18,943 nucleotides of DNA from JAUIEH01 sp964483375. Lineage in GTDB: Bacteria > Pseudomonadota > Alphaproteobacteria > Caulobacterales > Maricaulaceae. The translations under genes and the position numbers were made by a program. Positions 14,744 through 18,943 of the stretch are shown piece after piece (the stretch's first letter is position 1; every line of letters begins with the position of its first letter). The stretch covers positions 1-18,943 of the forward strand of contig CAZABJ010000052.1 of NCBI GenBank assembly GCA_964483375.1, given 5' to 3'. The notes beneath the pieces are model-generated. The model was not told where the DNA came from. It did not search any database and worked only from the letters and a program-made list of their open reading frames with translations.

Positions 14744-15739
14744 CTAGTCCGCCCCGCGCTGGCGCAGCCACCTGTCGAACCGGGCGACGCCCACCCCGCC
14801 GGCGATCAGCAACAAGCCGCCCAAGACCAGGCTCAAGGGTTGAGCGCCGAGAACCTCGAACAGCTGCGTGTAGAAATGGATCGCCAAAAACACAATCGAC
14901 GTGTTGGCCAGAAAACGCCGACCCGTGCGCACGCCGATCACAAGGGATGCGACTAAGAACACCGCCCATAGGATCGCAAAGGCTGTGTCGGGCACGAACA
15001 GCGCGTTTTCCCGCCAGGCGTCCATTTCGGAGTAGTCCCGGTCTCGGCGCGCCCACAGCTCGCCGGGATAGTCTCCCCAAAGCGACCCGACCCAAAGCGC
15101 GAAATTGGCCAGGAAAAAGCTGACCCGGGCCGCCACTGTGGCGACCAGGCGGTAAGCTTCCCCCAAATGCCCGCGCGCCCAGAACAACCCCGATGCGATG
15201 GCGGCGAACAACACCGCTGAAATCGTCGCCTCCCGGACGAATAGCGCATAGCTCGCATGCCAATAGGCCGTGCTCGTGCCCAAAGCCTGACCGACCGCAA
15301 GCGGGGCGAACGCGGCGAGCACCGCGTTGCGAAGCCCCACCGCGCCGACAATCATCAGCACCGCCACTGTCGGCCACGCATAGAGCGGCCAGGGATCGCC
15401 GAGTTCGCGGAAGCGCAACAACACCCAACCCCCAACGCCCAATACGCCCATCAGCGTCAAGGCGTGGCCCAGCAGGCCCCATTCTTCGCGCGCCCGAAAA
15501 ACCAAGATGGCCCCGAGCGCCGTCGACCCCACCGCCAGCCCGAGCCCCACATCCAAGGGCGGCTGAAAGGCGAGCACGCCCGCCACCACCGCAAGCGCAC
15601 CGAAGATGAACAGCACATTCGCGAGCACGCGACCGCGCGGCGCGGCGGTTTCGCCCATGCCGACAAGCCGGTCGGCCTCGTCTTGGGACAAACGGCCCTC
15701 ACGGACCAATTGGCCGAGATCGAGCGTTACGCGGGTCAT
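14744..15739 (-). CDS. DUF2157-type multispan membrane protein
   Basis: 331 residues. A cytoplasmic N-terminal helical segment (LGQLVREGRLSQDEADRLVGMG, 8-29) is followed by about eight hydrophobic spans, including VLANVLFIFGALAVVAGVLAF (38-58), and a late hydrophilic loop (about 222-248, GDYPGELWARRDRDYSEMDAWREN). The short 'G.lsqdea..L' helix before a first span rich in GAL/VAGVL is the hallmark of the DUF2157 family, whose function is not known. A short basic tail (RFDRWLRQRG) ends the protein. The ATG at 15739 has GGGAG 8 bases upstream. It is divergent from the thiamine operon with 72 bases between its start and the riboswitch. It probably shares a transcript with the unknown gene at 14071. 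Confidence 0.83.
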   Translation of the reverse strand: MTRVTLDLGQLVREGRLSQDEADRLVGMGETAAPRGRVLANVLFIFGALAVVAGVLAFQPPLDVGLGLAVGSTALGAILVFRAREEWGLLGHALTLMGVLGVGGWVLLRFRELGDPWPLYAWPTVAVLMIVGAVGLRNAVLAAFAPLAVGQALGTSTAYWHASYALFVREATISAVLFAAIASGLFWARGHLGEAYRLVATVAARVSFFLANFALWVGSLWGDYPGELWARRDRDYSEMDAWRENALFVPDTAFAILWAVFLVASLVIGVRTGRRFLANTSIVFLAIHFYTQLFEVLGAQPLSLVLGGLLLIAGGVGVARFDRWLRQRGAD

Positions 15740-15813
15740 GGCGTGGTCTCCCGAGTTGAGCGCGCGCTAAGCTTCCATTTGCGCGCGGGAATGTCTATGA
15801 GCGCGCATCGCAA

Positions 15814-15920
15814 TCCGGGGAGTCCCGCCAAGCCAGGGGCTGAGAGGCTGATGATCGCGAGCGCGCTCGCGGGGTTCAGCGACCCGTCGAACCTGATCCG
15901 GCTCACACCGGCGAAGGGAG
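15814..15920 (+). promoter_or_regulatory. TPP riboswitch (THI element)
   Basis: The conserved THI-box blocks occur in order: CCGGGGAGTCCC at the 5' side, GGCTGAGA (15838-15845), GACCCG followed by GAACCTGATCCGG (15889-15901), and ACACCGGCGAAGGGA (15905-15919). CCGG at 15898-15901 pairs with CCGG at 15908-15911, a compensated form of the usual TGG/CCA helix. The optional P3a arm is large: GCTGA (15847-15851)/TCAGC (15876-15880) enclosing CGCGA...TCGCG. Thiamine pyrophosphate binding to this aptamer lowers expression. The 3' conserved AGGGA is part of the GGGAGGAG ribosome binding site of the receptor gene (15916-15923), and I see no separate terminator. Control by hiding the ribosome binding site is therefore the likely mechanism. 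Confidence 0.95.
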
Positions 15921-15929
15921 GAGATCGCC

Positions 15930-18053
15930 ATGAAACGCGCTGTGTGCGTGGGGGCGGCGTTGGTCGCCGCGGGACCCGCAATCGCTCAATCGCCAACGAG
16001 CGAACGCTCTTCTGCAGAGCGGGAAGTCATCGTCATCACCGCCCGCGGCCGGGAGGAGGATCCCTTCGCCGCGCCGTTTTTCGCCGCAGCCTATGGCGCA
16101 GACGCGATCGCGGCGGACCGATTGTACGATTTGGATGCGGTCGCCGCCGCCGCCCCGGGTTTTTTCCTGATCAACGACCAAGATCCCGGGACCAACATCA
16201 TCACGGTGCGCGGGGTCGCCACCGATCGCCTTCAAGCCCCCTCCGTCGCCTATCTGGTCGACGGCGTGGCGCTGGGGGACACCGAGTTTTTCACCGGCCG
16301 GCTCTATGACGTCGCCCGGATCGAAACGCTCGCCGGTCCGCAAGGCGCGTTGTTCGGCGTGAACGCGGCGGGCGGCGCGCTGACCGTGGTGACCCAAGCG
16401 CCTACGCGGACGCCGGAGGGGTTCGTGCGGGCCGCGGTCGGCTCGGGCGCGACGCGCGAGCTCGAGGCGGCGGTCTCAGGGCCCTTGGGAGAGGCGGCGC
16501 GCGCCCGGCTGGCGCTGTTTTCTTTCGCCAGCGACGGTCATATCCGAAACCAAACGCTCGACCGCCTCGTCGACGGCTATGAGAGCCACAATGCGCGGCT
16601 GCGCGTGGACTGGGATCTCACGCCGAACTGGACGCTCGCCGCCCGGTTGGAGCATCGCGAGGAGGACGGCGGCGCGGCTTGGGCGTCGTCCAACGACGTC
16701 ACGGGCCTGTTCAACGGCGACTTGGACGGCGCGGCGCTCACCGATCCGATCGGCGACTTCGAAGGCCGCTCGGACCGGTTTTGGACCACCGCCGCAGCGG
16801 AACTCACCCGGCGAACCGAGGGGCGGGGCGTTTTCACGGTCCGGCTCGCGCGGGATTGGTACGCCAAGCGCTGGATTGAGGAGCTGGACTATCTGCCCGG
16901 TCCGCTGCCGGGGTTCCCTGACGGGGTGCAGCCGGTCTCCCAACCCACCCGACTTGACGTGTGGACCGGCGAAGCGCGCTACGCTTCCCCTGACGCCGCG
17001 CCCATCCGTTGGATCGTCGGCGGTTTCGTCCAAGACATCGAACGAGGGCGGGTGGATGATTTCGGCCCGCTCCTTTTCGGCCCCGCGCCGCGGTTCGATA
17101 CGCGGTCGACCAATCTCGCCGGCTTCGGCGAGCTCGCTTGGGACGTCGTCGACAGCCTCACGCTGTCCGCGGCGCTGCGTTACGACGCGGATGACCGCAG
17201 CCAGACCATCACCTCGTCCGCGGACGGGGGGGCGCTCGACGCCGCGGACGCCCGTTTCGAGGCTTGGCAGCCAAGGGTTTCGGCCCAATGGACGCCCAGG
17301 CCGGACCTGTCTCTCTATGCGACCTATGCTCAGGCGTTCCGCACCGGCGGCTTCAATCCGACGCCGGTGAACGGGCTATGGTCGCCGCAATTCGCGCCTG
17401 AGGACCATGAATCGTTTGAAATCGGGCTCAAGCTGCGGGACGGACCGTTGGGCCTCGCGCTCAACGCCGCCGCCTATGCCAGTCGGATCGAGGCCTACCA
17501 GAATTATACGTTTCTCGAATTCCAGTCGGTGACCCTCAATGTCGATGAGGTCGAGATCGCGGGGCTGGACCTCTCAGCAAGCCTAGAACCTGTCGACGGC
17601 GTAAGCCTTTCCGCCGCCTATGCGCTCACGGACGCGGAAATCGTCCGCTTCACCTCGCCGGACCCCTTCGATTCCACTGTCACGCGGGACTATTCTGGAA
17701 ACGCGCCGCCAAACGTCCCCGCTTGGGCGGCCACGCTGTCGGCGCAGTATGGCGTTTCAGCCGCCGGGTTCGATTGGTCCGCCCGGGCTGATCTCGAAGC
17801 GCAAGGCGAGACGTTCTTCGAAGTCGACAACGTGCTGCGAAGCCCCGCCCGCGTGTCCGGCGATCTCCGCATCAGCGTCGGTCGCGACGGCTGGGAGGCG
17901 GCGGCCTGGGTCGACAATGTCACCGACGAACGCTGGGCGGTGTCCGCCTTCGGACAAGGACAAATTCCGCTCTTGGTCTTCATCGGCCCCACCGACACGT
18001 TCACGATCAATCGTGGACGGACTTGGGGCGTCGAGCTAACGGCGCGGTTTTAA
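15930..18053 (+). CDS. TonB-dependent outer-membrane receptor, predicted thiamine-related uptake
   Basis: 707 residues. Signal peptide 1-19 (cut near AIA-Q), TonB box EVIVITA (32-38), plug domain (about 45-160, with IITVRGVATDR, YLVDGV and the plug end RIETLAGPQGALFGVNAAGGALTVVT), then a 22-strand-type barrel ending in Phe (GVELTARF). Such receptors take scarce ligands across the outer membrane using TonB-ExbB-ExbD energy. The barrel alone would suggest a generic siderophore-type receptor. The TPP riboswitch in front and tenA 14 bases behind instead point to thiamine, its phosphates or its breakdown products as ligand. That specificity is inferred from context, in line with known THI-box-controlled receptors in proteobacteria. 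The ATG at 15930 is 6 bases after GGGAGGAG. No inner-membrane transporter gene is in the operon. Confidence 0.92.
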   Translation: MKRAVCVGAALVAAGPAIAQSPTSERSSAEREVIVITARGREEDPFAAPFFAAAYGADAIAADRLYDLDAVAAAAPGFFLINDQDPGTNIITVRGVATDRLQAPSVAYLVDGVALGDTEFFTGRLYDVARIETLAGPQGALFGVNAAGGALTVVTQAPTRTPEGFVRAAVGSGATRELEAAVSGPLGEAARARLALFSFASDGHIRNQTLDRLVDGYESHNARLRVDWDLTPNWTLAARLEHREEDGGAAWASSNDVTGLFNGDLDGAALTDPIGDFEGRSDRFWTTAAAELTRRTEGRGVFTVRLARDWYAKRWIEELDYLPGPLPGFPDGVQPVSQPTRLDVWTGEARYASPDAAPIRWIVGGFVQDIERGRVDDFGPLLFGPAPRFDTRSTNLAGFGELAWDVVDSLTLSAALRYDADDRSQTITSSADGGALDAADARFEAWQPRVSAQWTPRPDLSLYATYAQAFRTGGFNPTPVNGLWSPQFAPEDHESFEIGLKLRDGPLGLALNAAAYASRIEAYQNYTFLEFQSVTLNVDEVEIAGLDLSASLEPVDGVSLSAAYALTDAEIVRFTSPDPFDSTVTRDYSGNAPPNVPAWAATLSAQYGVSAAGFDWSARADLEAQGETFFEVDNVLRSPARVSGDLRISVGRDGWEAAAWVDNVTDERWAVSAFGQGQIPLLVFIGPTDTFTINRGRTWGVELTARF

Positions 18054-18067
18054 GGGAGCGACAGGGG

Positions 18068-18742
18068 ATGAGCTTCACCCAAGAGGCGTGGCGGCGCACG
18101 GCGTCCATTCGTGCGGCGATCGACGACTTGCCGTTCAACCGAGAACTCGCCGCCGGCACGCTCCGCCGTGAGGCGTTCTGCGAATACATGATCCAGGACG
18201 GGCTCTATCTTCAGGGCTATGGCCGCGCCTTGGCGCTCGCCGCAGCCAAGGCGCCGGACGCCGATGAAATCGCCGCTTTCGCTGAAGCGGCTCGCATTGC
18301 GATTGAGGTGGAGCGCGCGCTGCATGGCGCGTTTTTCGACATTTTCGGCGTCGATCGCGATGAGGCGGAGCGCGCCGACCCAAGTCCGGCCTGCGCGGCC
18401 TATGTCAATTTCATCATCTCTGTCGCAGCCACGGGGTCATATGGCGAGCTCGTCGCCGCGATCCTCCCGTGCTTTTGGATATATCGGGACGTGGGACTGA
18501 AAATCGCCGCCGCGACCGGTCCGGACAACTTCTACCAGCCCTGGATCGACACCTATGCGGATGAGAGCTTCGGCGAAGCGACCGAACGCCAAAAGGCGAT
18601 CGTCGATCGCGCCGCAGCGCGTGCGGGCGCTGAGGAACGCGAGGCCATGCACGCCGCCTTTCGTCGCTGCGCCCAGTATGAGTGGATCTTCTGGGACGCG
18701 GCTTATCGTTTGGAGCGTTGGCCGGAGCCGGTGAGCGGCTAG
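18068..18742 (+). CDS. tenA: aminopyrimidine aminohydrolase / thiaminase II TenA
   Basis: 224 residues, a cytoplasmic helical-bundle enzyme. TenA hydrolyses aminomethyl-pyrimidine from degraded thiamine to HMP (and thiamine itself, slowly), feeding thiamine salvage. All main active-site residues fall at the same positions as in Bacillus subtilis TenA: Asp44 and Tyr47 (IQDGLYL), nucleophile Cys135 (LPCFWIY), Tyr163 (WIDTYADESF) and Glu205 (YEWIFW). This is the cysteine-type TenA_C class. The ATG at 18068 lies 14 bases after the receptor stop codon, with GGGAG upstream, so the gene shares the riboswitch-controlled transcript. The in-frame extension upstream would overlap the receptor gene and is rejected. 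The stop codon overlaps that of a small opposing frame by a few bases. Confidence 0.96.
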   Translation: MSFTQEAWRRTASIRAAIDDLPFNRELAAGTLRREAFCEYMIQDGLYLQGYGRALALAAAKAPDADEIAAFAEAARIAIEVERALHGAFFDIFGVDRDEAERADPSPACAAYVNFIISVAATGSYGELVAAILPCFWIYRDVGLKIAAATGPDNFYQPWIDTYADESFGEATERQKAIVDRAAARAGAEEREAMHAAFRRCAQYEWIFWDAAYRLERWPEPVSG

Positions 18743-18858
18743 CCCGCCAGGATCGCGGTGTCGAGCTCCTCGGGCCATTCATCCTCATAGTCGAGAAGCG
18801 CTTCCACTTGGCGTTGCGCGCCCAACTCGTCTTCGCCGTAGTCCCATTCCGCGTTCAT
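18739..18858 (-). CDS. very small acidic protein, unknown function
   Basis: A 39-residue frame starting MNAEWDYGEDEL and ending TAILAG, with about 13 acidic residues and one arginine. The ATG at 18858 has GGGAG 6 bases upstream, a good ribosome binding site; another ATG two codons earlier (18864) is too close to it. Third codon positions are mostly G or C as in the neighbours, and three of its residues are tryptophan or tyrosine in acidic settings (AEWDY, DEWPEE). It is convergent with tenA, and the two stop codons overlap. I do not recognise a family. It could be a genuine small protein or a chance frame. Confidence 0.5.
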   Translation of the reverse strand: MNAEWDYGEDELGAQRQVEALLDYEDEWPEELDTAILAG

Positions 18859-18943
18859 CGTCATCTCCCTGGCGAACGCCGTTCTCGGGATGACACGCTC
18901 GTTCTGGGGGCGGGCGGTTTCGCGGCGCGGCTTCGGCGGAGGG

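Noticed and set aside
15257..16309. 350-codon plus-strand frame from inside the DUF2157 gene through the riboswitch into the receptor gene
   Set aside because: It crosses the TPP riboswitch and runs in another frame of the receptor gene; the composition is shadow-like (His/Arg/Gln-rich).
18890..18943. Possible plus-strand gene start at the right edge (MTRSFWGRAV...)
   Set aside because: It is open to the end of the window, but there is no convincing ribosome binding site and only 18 codons; not enough to call.
1..18943. CRISPR arrays, insertion sequences, prophage
   Set aside because: No regularly spaced direct repeats, transposase or phage structural genes were seen on either strand.

Overview
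The window is GC-rich, densely packed DNA. It most likely comes from the chromosome of a free-living, respiring alphaproteobacterium with an outer membrane. The reasons are a Coq7 ubiquinone hydroxylase, DsbB, an ExoD-family protein, GluQRS, a TonB-dependent receptor, a type V autotransporter and a lipobox lipoprotein, all in high-GC codon use. The style recalls Caulobacterales, Maricaulales or Parvularculales, but the genus cannot be read from the sequence. I see no insertion sequence, integrase, phage gene, rRNA operon or CRISPR array.

Layout. (1) 1-1575, minus strand: the first codons of a gene leaving the window, a PlsC-type acyltransferase, and a secreted protein with two PepSY-like halves. 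(2) 1720-5924: a large autotransporter with a trypsin-like passenger (minus strand, with a clear terminator), divergent from an outer-membrane lipoprotein with an AprI/Inh-type protease-inhibitor domain. (3) 5890-8902: gluQ (minus), then divergent plus-strand genes for an AlkA-like DNA glycosylase and a carboxylesterase (translationally coupled), then a stand-alone HNH endonuclease. (4) 9049-12232: a UMF1/Atg22-like MFS transporter meets the minus-strand cluster exoD-dsbB-coq7 tail to tail. (5) 12297-14709: tRNA-Leu(CAA) on the plus strand, a strong terminator, a secreted trypsin-like protease with two cysteine-rich repeats, and an unrecognised soluble protein. (6) 14744-18864: a DUF2157 membrane protein, divergent from a TPP-riboswitch-controlled operon of a TonB-dependent receptor and tenA. 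A very small acidic reading frame faces tenA.

How the genes work together. The clearest unit is the thiamine module. A TPP riboswitch, whose conserved 3' end runs into the ribosome binding site, controls an outer-membrane receptor and TenA, which salvages the pyrimidine half of thiamine. The second unit is the divergent pair of a surface serine protease and an envelope protease inhibitor; this pairing is inferred from position and domain content. The exoD-dsbB-coq7 and alkA-esterase groups are ordinary operons joined by 4-bp ATGA overlaps.

Most of the window is ordinary housekeeping. The items most worth a second look are the protease/inhibitor pair, the receptor-TenA riboswitch operon, the duplicated cysteine module, the tiny acidic ORF, and the unexplained terminator and hairpin region after the tRNA.
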